A DNA stretch of 64,000 bases from Leguminivora glycinivorella (taxonomy: Eukaryota > Arthropoda > Insecta > Lepidoptera > Tortricidae): assembly GCF_023078275.1 (NCBI RefSeq), contig NC_062993.1, positions 7,253,252-7,317,251 of the forward strand. The letters run 5' to 3'. The notes below the pieces were generated by a model. The model saw only the letters and a program-made list of their open reading frames with translations, did not search any database and was not told the origin of the DNA. This document shows positions 21,624-33,362 of this stretch, piece by piece; positions within the stretch are counted from its first letter, which is position 1, and each line of letters opens with the position of its first letter. The translations under genes and the position numbers were made by a program.

Positions 21624-22231
21624 ATACTACGTCGGTGGCAAACAAGCATACGGCCCGCCTGATGTAAAGCGGTCACCGTAACCTATGGACGCCTGCAACT
21701 CAAACAGTGTCACATGCGCGTTTCCACCCCATTAGAAGCTTGTACATTCCCTTTTGCTGTGTTAAGTACATAGCAAAAAGGAGTGTACAAGTTCCAAGGA
21801 GGGTTCGGGTTGCCGACGGATGACGGACAATAGACGGAACAAGTTAGTTCCGTAAGTCCTCCCGTCATCAGCACACCGCACCCTCGTTGAGCTCTGGCAG
21901 CCTTACTCACCGGCAGGAACACAACACTATGAGTAGGGTCTAGTGCTATTTGGCTGCGTTCTTCTGTAAGGCGGAGGTACTACCCCAGTTGGGCTCTGCT
22001 CTAGATTCGAGCGAGACGATATTCGCTGTGCTGTGTCCTACCACACAAAGCGGAATATCATTCGCTATGCCCTACCTCCTCCTAGATTACATGTCCGTCT
22101 TTGGGTCCCAGGTTTACATATGTGTGCCAAATTTCAAGTTAATCGGTTCGGTAGTTTCGGAGAAAATTGGCTGTGACAGACGGACAGACAGACACACGAG
22201 TGATCATATAAGGATTCCGTTTTTCCCTTAA
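21624..22231. repeat. Lepidopteran interspersed repeats (LINE 3'-UTR-like)
   Basis: The first part contains GCATACGGCCCGCCTGATG and CTCGTTGAGCTCTGGCAGCC. I recognise these words from a very widespread lepidopteran repeat. It holds an inverted pair near 21740-21795. The second part (about 22113-22231) has AAATTTCAAGTTAATCGGTT, a GACAGACGGACAG stretch and a GGATTCCG tail. Confidence 0.7.
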
Positions 22232-22761
22232 AAACTAAGCTCTGGTCGCATGAGGCTTATAAATACAATAGGGCATGAGAAAGAGCCAATAAAACTGAAA
22301 TGGATGGATTTAAAACACTTACATTTGGGTCCGTTAAAAGACACGTACAAACTTTTAAAGACAGCTCAAAAAATATAACTGTTTGCCAAACTATGCCGCG
22401 AAATACCTTCGCAACTGACATCCCGAACGCGACAATTTTAATTAAACCAAGCCCAAAAAATATATGACGTAAATATATGAATGTAAACAATGAAACAAAA
22501 TGAAATGTAAACACGTAAACGGAACTGTCAGAAACTAAATATAGGCACTGAATAAATGGGGCGAATGACCAATGAAAAAGACGGAGATGGACTGTATGGA
22601 ACTAATTACGAATGATAACTGCTGTTTACCTTTTAAATGTATATTTAATAAATATTATGAGATTACAAAACCAAACACAATCAATGACAATTTATAACTA
22701 AACAAAAAACATATGCCAAATTGACAGGAAAAATCTATACTACATATTTCAATTCTGCAAA
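22232..22761. other. AT-rich DNA without recognised genes
   Basis: Nothing supported is seen here. Confidence 0.5.
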
Positions 22762-22903
22762 GAGTTTGGAACAACGCTCATGAAACGAAACGCTCGTAGA
22801 TATATATCTATATCTTGGGTAGGTATTGGCGCAACAGAGCCAAACTATCTTTCAGACTACGTTTCGTTTTCGTTTCGCGTCGTAGAAATGCCATTTGGCT
22901 ACG
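22762..22903. mobile_element. MITE family 1, copy C (inverted)
   Basis: It reads on the minus strand relative to copies A and B. The right end ATTTGGCTACG is kept and the left end is eroded. Confidence 0.75.
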
Positions 22904-23159
22904 GGGCCTGATGTCATTGGGAAGTAATAAATTCGGAAATAAACATGAAAATGTGAATAATTTGCTTTTCTAATTCAGTTTAATTGAAACGGAAATCAGC
23001 CACTGTATCTTAAAAACAGAACGTTTTGTACTGAAAAGTCCGGTTAATTCGTCAAACTTATATTGATTAGGTCGAGCTCAAAATGGTCACTTTTTTCATT
23101 AATTGTAGTCTCTGTCTTTTGCACTCACGGGATGTTCATATACGTGACAGATTCTGTAT

Positions 23160-23330
23160 TGTACTTCCTCCTTGCTTCGCTCTGCAGTGTCGTGATCTCC
23201 TACCTGGATCAATTTACTCCGGACGACAGATTTCCAGGCCTTTCGGTCCCTTGCAACTTCTAAGGCATCATGGACCTTGACGGAACGCGATTTGCTGATT
23301 TGGTCGGACCATCGCGTTGGACTGCGTACA
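23160..23330 (-). pseudogene. LINE reverse-transcriptase C-terminal fragment
   Basis: The minus strand reads RSPTRWSDQISKSRSVKV followed by DALEVARDRKAWKSVV. The RW-D...DR-W pattern is that of RTE-like LINE C-termini. Both ends are lost. Confidence 0.65.
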
Positions 23331-23744
23331 AGCAGCAGTTCTGTATTGCACTAGTCATTAAGCGTAACCAAAATGATGTCTGTGGACGTAACAGTCTGTG
23401 TCGCACCAATTTACGGAAAAGCGATAGATAAATATGAATTTCGTTCGTCATGGAGCGTGAGCGATTTGCTACTTGTCTACGAGATCTACCAGTATAAATT
23501 CTGTCTCATACAACTTGTAGCTCTACTATAAAATCAGCGGTAGAGTCTGGGTAGAGTGCGCAATAACCTGAGGTTGTATAGAGGCATTAAATACGCGATA
23601 CCAGGAGCGAATAAATGTTAGCGCGCCCATGATTAAGATCGGAGGCCTAATTAACGAGGTTGTACTGCTTATTGATGGTTTTACCTTTAACGCTAAAAGA
23701 AGGTAAGTAAGTGGTGATCATTTTGTTCTGTGTAATTTTAAGCG

Positions 23745-24015
23745 TTTTTACCACATACAATCACGCCTGTATCCCATAAAGGGGTAGGCAGAGGACATGA
23801 AACTGCTCAAGTTTCAGTGCTACTCTTGGGAATCAAAGCGTTGAAAGAAAACGAAATTGTGACATTGCAGTGACAGGTTGCCAGCCTCTCGCCTACGCCA
23901 CAATTTAACCCATATCCCACAGTAGACTTCTACGACACCCACGGGAAGAAAGGGGGTGGTGAAATTCTTAACCCGTCACCACACGGGACCCGACGGGACG
24001 GGACGGGACGGGGTT
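23745..24015. repeat. Lepidopteran repeat with CACGCCTGTATCCC motif, copy 1
   Basis: It matches 39683-39920. It includes ATCCCATAAAGGGGTAGGCA and GCAGTGACAGGTTGCCAGCC. It ends in a CGGGA run (GACGGGACGGGACGGG). Its last 65 bp are inverted relative to the other copy. Confidence 0.8.
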
Positions 24016-25099
24016 TTTACCTTCCTATTTTTTGTCGACCATCTCTTTACTCCATAAAATGAATAATGAGGAGACGCATTCTCATTCTCAAAAGAACGTC
24101 TTTATCCAAAGGTTTCGAACTCGTAAAGGCACTAAAACTAATATTCGATTAAAATTCCCAACGGAGGTAATCTAAATCTATACAAATAATTGTCGCTAAC
24201 AAGCTAAAGACGTCAGTCGTAAATTAAAAGCGTCTGAACGTCTGTAAGCAAAAATCATTTCACTATTCCATCATCTCTCAGCCTTTGCTTTTAAATTTAT
24301 GAATATTACCACCATCACGCCTACCCTCAAAGGAATCAATGGCAACGTCTCGTATAGAAGATTTATTATTTATTAGTCTCTATTCGAACATAATATACAC
24401 TAATATACCGTAGAAAAACGAACTCCAAAAGCCACCTGGATCGGCCATTGTCGAAGCTCAATATATTTTAAATTACTCTCGGCGGCTCAAAATGCTACTA
24501 TTGTGACTTGATGGACTTCCTTTTTTGAAATAAACCGAATTCCCGAGTTCGAAATTGGAATCATAAACGTTTATAGATTCTTAATTTTATTACCGTGTAA
24601 CTTTTTAATAGCGGCCAGATGCAATATTTGTATTTAGAACGCTGGCTGGTTAGAATTTTCTTGCGAAATTTTTAAATATGGAACCTCCGGACTACCATTT
24701 CTCTTAGCTTTTTAAACAGCTTTTTTTAGTTTTATCGATGGCCAGTGCCGTCCGTGTCAAAAGCGGTATGAAAGGAGTCTGGTTGTTTTTTTCTTTTTCG
24801 CCTTCTGTCGACTTGTGCCGCATTAGGAGGCTTTTGTTGACGCTCGCGAACGAAGTCGAATATCAAATGAGCTGTCGATATTACTTTTGTAAGTGTTACT
24901 ACTTCGTGAAGTGATTATTATGGATTCATTATTTTCATATCTAAAAATACAAAGTACTTGTACTTTCAAGGTAACATAGCAAGGACATACGTCCTTAAAT
25001 ACTCTTAGTTCTTATAACTATGTGAACACCGTAATTATGGAGTATATCTCGTTGTCATTGTTAAATAAAGAATAAACTGCAGCGTCCTGTGTCATTTTT
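24016..25099. other. Unassigned DNA
   Basis: No gene or clear repeat is seen. Confidence 0.5.
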
Positions 25100-25330
25100 A
25101 ACCGACTTCAAAAAAGGAGGAGGTTCTCAATTCGACTGAATGTTTTTTTTTTTTTGTATGTATGTTACTCGATATCTCCGAGAATCGTGGACCGATTTTC
25201 AAAATTATTTTTTTGATCGAACCGGTATAACCCCGAGATGGTCCCATTGGCACCAAGTCAGGGTCTGATGATGGGATCCTGAAGAAATCGAGGGAACTCT
25301 TCAAATGTTATAGGCACATGTAATGTTTTT
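25100..25330. repeat. Lepidopteran repeat (AACCGACTTCAAAAAAGGAG type)
   Basis: Known repeat words AACCGACTTCAAAAAAGGAG and GATATCTCCGAGAATCGTGG are present, with a poly-T. The open frame on the minus strand is part of the repeat. Confidence 0.75.
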
Positions 25331-25689
25331 AGTCTATTTTTCAAAGGTACACCAGTATTTACGTCTAATGGTAATAATTTTATGTGGCTGAGCTGATGAT
25401 GGAAGGTCAACTCCTCAATGGTTAGGAGTTAAAGGATAATTCTTTCACTACTGTACATGTATTCGGACGGATACATATAATATCACTAGGAACCACTAAA
25501 AATCAACAAATAAATAAACTTTTTAACAAAAAATAAAACCGCCTTCAAAAATAAGCGCGTTACAAAACACGGAGAAACTAAAAAGCCAAAAATAATAAAC
25601 CTTTCAATTCAGATTTCTTATCGTATTGCAATAAGCTAAACATCCAAATTATAAACAAATCAATTATTTTTAGAGTCAAGACAAAAAGT

Positions 25690-25806
25690 AGCCTATATCA
25701 ACTACCTCCACTTAAAAAATCAGGTCAATTCCTCGCTCCGTTTTGCCGTGAAAGACGGACAAACAAACAGACACACACACTTTCCCATTTATAATATTAG
25801 TATGGA
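25690..25806. repeat. Lepidopteran repeat with CGTGAAAGACGGACAAAC motif
   Basis: It is the reverse-orientation relative of 39945-40092, which ends in GCGAGCAAAGCCGAGGG and AAAAAGCTAGT. That end resembles the Helitron 3' end at 14276. Confidence 0.7.
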
Positions 25807-25839
25807 TTTTCTGTTTGCTTACAATCTCGCACGACAACT

Positions 25840-27300
25840 TGCGGATGCTAAGGGTCTTACTCAGGGCAATTAGCGCTGTGTCGAGAACGCTTAAAGCCTT
25901 TGTGTTCAGTCTTGTCCTGACTTAAGAAGATATATTCCAAAACAATTTGTTTTAGAATATAATCTATGGCATCTGTTGACCGTAATTTAAAAACAGTTCA
26001 CCATGTGGTTTCATAGAAATTTCCTCCCGCAGACTCTCGGAAAGTAGATGAAATCTCGGGTACAGGATACCAAAAGTTTTCAGGGGACCACAGAATTTTG
26101 GACACTTTTGATAGCGTTCTTAGGTCGACCGGCTGGTGGCCGTCCGGTGGGTCGACCCAGGTATCGCTGGAAGGACTGTGTGGTGGCGGATCTGCGTCGG
26201 CTTCAAGTCAGTGACTGGCAAGAGGCTGCGCATTATCGGGACAGGGGGCGATCTCTCGTTTCGGAGGCCATGATTCACTTTGGATCACTGAGCCAAAATA
26301 GTTAGTTTTTTTAGTTAGTTTTCCTAAAAAGGAATTAGTACCAATATGTATTCTTTTTTATTTACTTCAGATGTGGCAAGAATAATAAATTATTCTAAAT
26401 GGAAATTTCAGTTTAAATACTCGACAACTTTGCTGAATTTTGAATGATAAGGTTCTTACTAAGCGCGGCAATTAGCACTGTGTCAAGAACGCTTAAGGCT
26501 GCTTTCAAAAAAAACGTCAAAAGAATGTAAAATTGATAGTTTTAGTCGGTGAAATACTACACTTTCCGTTATCCAATAGATTTATTTAATTCAAGTTCCA
26601 GTTAGAGCATCTCATTATCTTGATTTTTATAAGACTGGATTTTTGAAAACTAACTCACTAAATTAATTATGAATATTTCTCTAATGCACGTTTAGAAAAA
26701 CGCACGTATAGAGCTGAATCAGTCGATCTTATTTGTAAAATTTGGACAATTTTGAATATTAAAACGGGTAAATTTATAATTCGTATATCCTGTACCACAA
26801 TCATTTCAGACTAGATTTTTATTTTAAGTTTTTGAAAAAGAGTAAACTAGCCTAAGGCGAATTCAATTTTTTTCAGAAATTACCTAAAATTAAGTGACAA
26901 TTTCTTTGAAAATCTACATCACATCGAAGTAAGTTTTGTACTAAATTAATCTGCAACGTTTACTTAAATTGCTGTTATGCCTTAGTGATTATAAATTGTA
27001 TTATTGATTTTTGCCAATTTTTTGAAAACGAGCCTTCACCGGTACAATTATTACCACTTTTGGACATTTTCTCATATTTTGTTAGACCAAGTAGAAAAAG
27101 TCCTGTAATGTGATATATATTTATAAACTACTCGCAAAGCCCTTTAATTTGATACCACACACGGTATGATCAAGCGCTCGGTTGCGATTTCACTATTTTT
27201 AACACGAAAGCCCTCTTAATGACTTTGTGTCGCTCAATCTTGTCCTGACTTATGAAGGACGGAGTTGCGATGTTCTATTGTTTTGGAATTATAATTTATG
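25840..27300. repeat. Broken direct repeat around a LINE fragment
   Basis: GGGCAATTAGCGCTGTGTCGAGAACGCTTAAAGC (words at about 25870-25905) recurs in altered form at 26462-26495, and TCTTGTCCTGACTTA recurs at about 25911 and 27238. A second copy was apparently split by about 700 bp of other DNA. No gene is proposed. Confidence 0.55.
26108..26306 (+). pseudogene. LINE reverse-transcriptase C-terminal fragment
   Basis: The frame reads GRPVGRPRYRWKDCVVADLR, then DWQEAAHYRDRGRSLVSEA and HFGSLSQNS before the stop. This is the known C-terminal pattern of LINE polyproteins in insects (GRP..RW.D, DW...A.DR, HFGSL). The protein upstream is missing, so this is a 5'-truncated copy. The ATG at 26048 is not native. 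Confidence 0.8.
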
Positions 27301-27309
27301 TCATAAAAG

Positions 27310-27690
27310 TAAAGTAAAATTCTTTATTTGCATTAAATGTGGTTAAAAATAGGTATCATAATAATTGCAAGTATCACACATTTAGCCTTATTTATAGCAT
27401 GCAAAAATTTCAACTTAAACCTAAAATATTTATTTACATTTCATGCAACAACACAGAAATGAAAGTAGTTTACAATAGTAAAAAGTACTTACAAAAATTT
27501 CAATTGATAAAATTGAATGTCATTAGTCAGTTTGGTAGTCAAAAAAATCCTTAATGTTGTAAAAATTATTATTCAATAGCCAATTACGCAATGTCCGTTT
27601 GAATATTTTTATGTTACAAATTTCTTTAATATCTAATGGTAATTGATTGAATACTTTAATTGTCATTACATGGCAGTTATTTTTGAATAA
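27310..27690 (-). mobile_element. 5'-truncated LINE 3' end (Jockey/CR1 type)
   Basis: The minus frame reads IKVFNQLPLDIKEICNIKIF, then LRNWLLNNNFYNIKDFF and a stop. It is related in pattern to the fragment at 9361-9672. A 3' UTR follows to a GCAAATAAAGAATTTTAC end. The word CACATTGGTCCCATTA is duplicated at its 5' edge (27702, 27740). Confidence 0.82.
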
Positions 27691-27759
27691 AGCACTTTTA
27701 CACATTGGTCCCATTAATCTTGTAGGTCCCATTAATTTTTACACATTGGTCCCATTATC

Positions 27760-28850
27760 ATATGCAAATACATTAATCGTTATGGAAGAGATGTAGTTAT
27801 TTAATAGCAGGATTCTCAACCGTGCGATTTCAACGGAATTTCCTCACGCGGGTCCACTACGCTGAAGTTTTCTCTAGAGGCAACATAATGGATTTTGAAA
27901 TGGAGTGTACAGGGTTTCTAAAGAGTCGGCAAAGCTTATTTATAACACCAGTTAGAAGTTAATTATTTGAGCTGGTAAATATACCTACATGCAGGCAAAG
28001 ATTTCCACCCTTTGTCGCACTAAGAAAAGACGCAAAGCGCTTCGTGCGAATTGGTAGATTATTTTATAACAATAACTTGTTACTAGAAGAAGACAATTGT
28101 CCCCCAGCCCTTCTGAAAGGCATATATCCCTGATGAGGAATAACGGGATTTCAACATCATCATCATCATCAGCATAATTCTGCCGTCCTATCACTAAAAC
28201 CCATCTAACCCACAAATGATAGTTTTGAGATATGGGCAAAAAACATAAAAACCCATATCTCTAGGAAATGTGTCGATTTAGTCCAGATTTCTTTTATTCT
28301 TAAATTAAAACTAAATTCACGATAACATTATTTAAAATCAATTTAATTAAATATTGTTTAATTTATTAGAAATTCGCCATTTTGTGTTTAAGTTATGCAA
28401 ATAATTCCTAAAATATGTATGATTTTACTATTAAAACACGGTTAAGTATACTTTAGCCGTTTTTTAGGATTGAATAATACATAAAACATGGCTTAATAAC
28501 GGCAAAGTAAATTTACGTGTTTATAGTAATCGTAACATTGCATAATAATCTAAAAACATAGCTTAATAACCGCAAAGACACTAAACAATTTTATACTATC
28601 GTATATGCTCTAAAAAAATGCTGTAACCGTTTTTAAGCTATGCAATGACTACTAACATCGAAATAATTTGTATGCATTCCTAATCTAAAAGCCCGCTATA
28701 TGACAAACCAGCGACGATTACTAGGTTTTAGCATTGTCATTCTTTTTAAAAGGAGTTTATCATTTTAGCAATGTCCCGTTTACCTGCAGTACCTGCACTA
28801 AGTTTCAAGAGCAATTCAATTTGTTAAATGAATAAAAGACAACTGAGGTA
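27760..28850. other. AT-rich DNA without recognised genes
   Basis: Several copies of a degenerate AAAACATGGCTTAATAACGG word occur at about 28440-28640. No gene is seen. Confidence 0.5.
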
Positions 28851-28853
28851 ACG

Positions 28854-29690
28854 AACCCAATCATGGACAGTTTAAGAAAAAATTTCACCTGTTTTTGATA
28901 TTTCACTGATAAATGTAAAAATTCTTCCGTTAAGCGTGTTAAATATTGAATGTCCTATCCTTCTTTTACATTTCAAGCGTATTGCAGAACGGATACTCCT
29001 ATTAGTTTCTTCATACTTAACAAATTAAAACTAGGTGTTTTTTCTCCAATTATGGACGGCAGTTCTCCAGTAATGGATCCCCCATTATGGACAGTGAAAT
29101 AAGTTTAAAATTTTACTTTTAAAGCCAATTGATACTTAATTAGTCAATTTTATATACCCCAAATAAAATTAGTTTGTGTTATTTTAACACAAACTAAACT
29201 AAACTAAACTTTGTTGTGTTGTTTCTTGTAAATTTTGGTTTTGTAAATTGTTCCTTGTCCATCATAGGAGGTAGGCAGTTTTTCGGTTCCAGTAATGGAC
29301 ACTCGCAAAATAACGCTATTTCTTTATATCTTTGGAGCAACAAACTAGTATGTTTTATACCTTATCTCATGCTTAATGCAGTAAGTAAAACGCATTCAAG
29401 TTTACATCGAGTATTATTTTTTTATTATTTTATACATGAACTCAACTCTCTTAGCAACATTACTAAGAATTCGTCTTGATATTTTTTTCAGTAAACTGAT
29501 GAATTTTATCTTGTCCCCAAATCCTTCAGAAATAACCGAATTAATTGAAACTTCAAAATGAAACAGCTCTACAACTCTAGTTTATGCTACATAGCCGTCA
29601 GTTTTTAGAAACTAATTTTAGATACTTATTTTTAAGGATTTGTGTTTTTTTGTCCATAATGGCATCACCGTCCATTATGGGGTATTTCAC
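28854..29690. repeat. Dispersed array of a TCCATTATGGAC-like motif
   Basis: Palindrome-like words occur on both strands: AATCATGGACAG (28860), AATTATGGACGG, AGTAATGGATCC and CATTATGGACAG (29048-29096), GTCCATCATAGG (29257), AGTAATGGACAC (29290), GTCCATAATGGC and GTCCATTATGGG (29651-29682). I infer a DNA transposon relic with transposase-binding words. Ends were not found. Confidence 0.5.
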
Positions 29691-30370
29691 CTTGTATGAT
29701 ATTGTAACCATTTATTTGCATGCATAAAAAACCTCGTTATAAGTTATGTTACAAATTAACATATTTAAACTTAATATAATATTCTAACATTAGTGAAAAC
29801 TAACATAACATTAATATGAAACAATAAAATTCGCTTTTTACATTGCAACAAATCAATTTGCTATACCGACACGGCGAAAGGTGTCGCTCTTGGATATCCA
29901 AAGTTATTCGTATTATTACTATAATACACTATTAAAATAATGTTTTTATTACCGAGTTATATAAGGTTAAAAACGGTTGACATTGGCAGTTCTTACAAAA
30001 AGAAACACGGATTTCATTTATTATTCGCCAAGCAAGTGAAAATAGCAATCTTTATTTATTTTATACTTCAAAAATTCAAAATACATTTAGGATTGTTTGA
30101 CATAATAATTTTCTCTCTTTCCGCTTGATTCCGTTCTTCTTAAAATTTATTTTTCTTTTTTTGTGCGTTTGGTTTTCGACAGTTGTATTATTAATATTAA
30201 TATTACGAGTGTAGTGCTCTATATCGACGGTGGTTCTACATCGATAAATGGTTATATGTACTTATGTGTAGGCCAGTCCTCCTTTTCTGTATGTAAAGCT
30301 TCTGGATTTGAAGGGTCTGAATGAATTGGTACAGCAGAATACTTATATATCATACATCTTTTTTTTTTCT

Positions 30371-30577
30371 TTAAACTAGAATCAATATAGATATAATAAT
30401 GACATTTCCTCGCTGTATCGCAATGCTGATACGTTGTGCGAGGAAGTCGCCAGCTCTTCGGTCACCAGTTACCTCAACCAGACGCTTCGCGATTTCTGTG
30501 AACAACTTGTTCGCGCTGGGACCCCATGGACCTAGAGTTTCTACGCCAAAGGGTACAAAAAGGTATCCTTTGCCCAT
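30371..30577 (-). pseudogene. Retroelement C-terminal domain (KRPDG type), fragment
   Basis: The frame reads YLFVPFGVETLGPWGPSANK, then LFTEIAKRLVEVTGDRRAGD and FLAQRISIAIQRGNV. It aligns with the last part of the pseudogene at 10282-11042 (YIFVPLAVETTGCW, LLQRLSIAVQRGNA). Both are pieces of the same protein family from different element copies. Upstream and downstream parts are absent. Confidence 0.75.
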
Positions 30578-30900
30578 TCCCTTACCCTTTCTTTTATAAA
30601 CTGTGACTAGATTAAGTATGCATTTACTTTCTGCCCCTTTCGCTCGTCGGTTAAAAATAAAAGATCCTGTATTATGACAGCGCCGGCGTCGGCGGGGCGC
30701 CCGCTAATTGCCATGACCACCAATATTGACTCCAATAACTACCGGCTTTTAAGTTTTTAATTATTCCATGTTTACCGAGAGGAGACCTTAAGCTGCCGCG
30801 CTACGCAATGAAGCTACTTAAGTCCGTGCTGTCACAGTATAGTAAAGAGTACTGTCGTGCTGTGGTAGAACACTGTCCCGATGTCGACTCGCATGGCTAG
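30578..30900. other. Unassigned DNA
   Basis: CACAGTATAGTAAAGAGTAC at about 30834 is a word shared with 40371, 41864 and 62992. Nothing else is recognised. Confidence 0.5.
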
Positions 30901-31036
30901 GTACAGTCACTGGCATAAATAAGTGATGATTTTTGTACCTTGTCGCACGTCTTGTTTGAAATGTCATACGAAATTGTCAAACGATTCAAAGCGACAAGGT
31001 ACAGAAATCATCACTTCTTTATGCCGGTGACTGTAC
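30901..31036. mobile_element. Palindromic MITE
   Basis: Arms of about 45 bp: GTACAGTCACTGGCATAAAT to TTGTCGC, and GCGACAAGGTAC to GCCGGTGACTGTAC. The GTACAGTCA end resembles the MITE at 20378. Confidence 0.88.
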
Positions 31037-31600
31037 GTAGCAATTGGGTCTCTATTGGTTCCCAGAAAATCTTATTTATTTAAAACATATTTCAATGACA
31101 TTACAGATAAATCCAATGCGTCATGAAACTTAAAAAAAAACCAGTAAATTGAACATGAAAAAAAACAAACAATAAAAGTTTACAACTAAACAATTGATTT
31201 GGGCGATGACGTAACAGCGTGGCTCCGCGCGTTGCGTCGTTTGTCCCGGTGTAGGATTCGGCAGGTTGCCCAGGAACCGCCGAAAAACCACACCTTTCGG
31301 CCAGAAATAAGATCTTAAGTCATAATGTATCGTTTGTCCACATTTTCATTAGTCAATCAGAGACGCGAAACTTTTCAGGATTGCCATAAAACAAACCTAA
31401 CCTAGCCTAATTTATTTAATGGCTGACAGACAGCTGAAAAGTTACCGGTTTCAGAATGCAGAGTTGCAGACCCTAGGGGACCTCTCATGAAACATGGCGA
31501 ATACCGGGATAACGCAAAGAGAATGATGATATTATATGAAATTCCAAAATTCGCCGAGTTGCAAAGTTAACACCAATTAAAACATACTTAAACTTCACAC
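31037..31600. other. Unassigned DNA
   Basis: A GC-richer patch (31200-31310) stands out but has no open frame or repeat partner in the window. Confidence 0.45.
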
Positions 31601-31611
31601 AAACCTCTTTT

Positions 31612-31670
31612 TTAACCCCCGACGCAAAAACGACGGCGTGTTATAAGTTTGACGTGTCTGTCTGTGTTTA

Positions 31671-31713
<43 letters not shown>

Positions 31714-31856
31714 GTGTCTGTCTGTGGCATCGTAGCTCTCGAACGGATGAACCGATTTTGATTTAGTTTTTTTGTCTGAAAGCTGAGTTAGTCGGGAGTG
31801 TTGTTAGCCATGTTTCATGAAAATCGGTCCACTATGTCGCGGTCGGGGGTTTTTTA
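31612..31856. repeat. Lepidopteran repeat with GTCT microsatellite
   Basis: It starts AACCCCCGACGCAAAAACGA. The GTCT run is at 31660-31725, then GAACGGATGAACCGATTTTG, and the end is TCGGGGGTTTTTT. An inverted copy lies at 35062-35272. Confidence 0.85.
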
Positions 31857-32089
31857 AAAATTTTAATTTTGTGGTTAGGTTATTACTGTTATTAGTTGAC
31901 AAAGATACCAGTATGGGTCGTAGTTTAAATAACTTTTAATCCCGATTCATGTCAAAAAATAACACTAACTTCCCATACAACCATTTCGGTCGCAAAATCT
32001 TCAAATCAGTAACTAACTGTCAAATGTGACAAAACGCGTGGTAATGTCGTGCAAACAATGCGACCGTATTGATACAATAACAAAATGTA

Positions 32090-32320
32090 GTCGGCGTGTG
32101 CACTTGTTACGGTAACAAAATGTGTACGATTCTGTGGCTGTCAATGTCACTGTCAGAACGATTTTTAACGACACTTTATTAGTCGACGTATGCACACATA
32201 ACGGTAACAACATGTGGACGAATTTGTGGCTGTCATTGTCACTGTCAGAACGGCTTCTGACAGTGACATTGACAGAATTTGTACACACATGTGTAGGTCT
32301 GATTACCGAACTGCTCCTAA
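32090..32320. repeat. Local direct and inverted duplications
   Basis: GTGGCTGTCA-TGTCACTGTCAGAACG occurs at about 32131 and 32225. Its inverse, TTCTGACAGTGACATTGACA, follows at 32253. ACGGTAACAA also recurs. It may be an eroded foldback element. Confidence 0.7.
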
Positions 32321-32875
32321 ACCACTGTATCCGCAAATGACAATCTGAAATACGAAGGTTTCTCAAACTGTCTTGTGAAGTTGTGGACTGGTTGCTTTGA
32401 ATCATTTAAATATGAGCGAATTAAATAATAATAAACAACGACGACCATTTAAGCACTCTTCGACATTTTACAGAAATGTGGGAAAGTTAAGAAAAGTACA
32501 GAACGATAATACAAATAGATAAGCACTTTATAGTTACTTAATGTATTAGATATATAATTTTTAATTCTTATTGATAAAAAAGATGTGTAGTATTGCTTTA
32601 CACAATAAAAGTACTTTACTGTGATATTTATAGATGTCTTGTGAAGTGCATACTAGAGTAAATTCCTATACATAACGTAGTTAGTATTATTCTAACCTTC
32701 ATTATTTTAGGCAGAAATGGCACAGAAGTTCAGATCGCTGAAATTAATGTTGATAGTAATATTAATGAAAATCGACGTATATTATATTGTTATGAATGCT
32801 GGTTACTACTTAGTATTTGTGACGCAGTTTTACATAAACGTATTGGGTTCTTCTGTTGCGCAATAATAGTTTTTT

Positions 32876-33107
32876 TCAGTACAGATGCTGCTTTTTTTAA
32901 CGCAGTAGTGCGAGCAATGATTCATTTCTTGTCTGGTCGAAACTCTTAGCTTAGATTTAGGTACTGAAAATCGTCGTACGATACACGTGCGAAAAGGACA
33001 TTCGCAACTCGTGTCGATTTAAAACACTCCCTTCGTTCGTGTATTAATTTATCGCTACTCGTATCGATTTTCCTGTTTTCCGCACTTGCATCTACAAGTA
33101 TTTTGTT
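32876..33107. mobile_element. MITE family 2, copy A
   Basis: It shares GTCGTACGATACACGTGCGA, AACTCGTGTCGATTTAAAAC and a GCACTTGCATC end with 54330-54553. A shorter relative in the other orientation is at 35715-35815. Confidence 0.8.
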
Positions 33108-33234
33108 TGGGTTACAAAAAAAACAAATTATTTACTCTACTACGTTTTATTTATCTCTCTTTAACATTTCAAATTTGTGGATACTTTTATCTCTACAAAA
33201 ATCTTGACAAAAGAAGTTCAGATCGCTGAAATTA

Positions 33235-33355
33235 CAATACAATACAATACAATACTCTTTATTGCACACCTTGATAAAATACAACAATACAAAACAAGGA
33301 AGAAACACGAACAAAGGTAAACAACAGGCGGTCTTATCGCTAAAATAATCTTATC
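33235..33355 (-). mobile_element. Short LINE 3'-end insertion with 7-bp target duplication
   Basis: GAAATTA flanks both sides (33228-33234, 33356-33362). The minus strand ends AATAAAGAGTATTGTATTG with a TATTG tail. The uninterrupted site is preserved as a local duplicate at about 32724-32775, so edges are exact. Confidence 0.85.
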
Positions 33356-33362
33356 GAAATTA

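Noticed and set aside
23063..23280. Two overlapping short plus-strand frames
   Set aside because: They are shadows of a LINE reverse-transcriptase fragment on the minus strand.
31660..31725. CRISPR-like or regulatory array
   Set aside because: It is a GTCT microsatellite inside a lepidopteran repeat, with no spacers.
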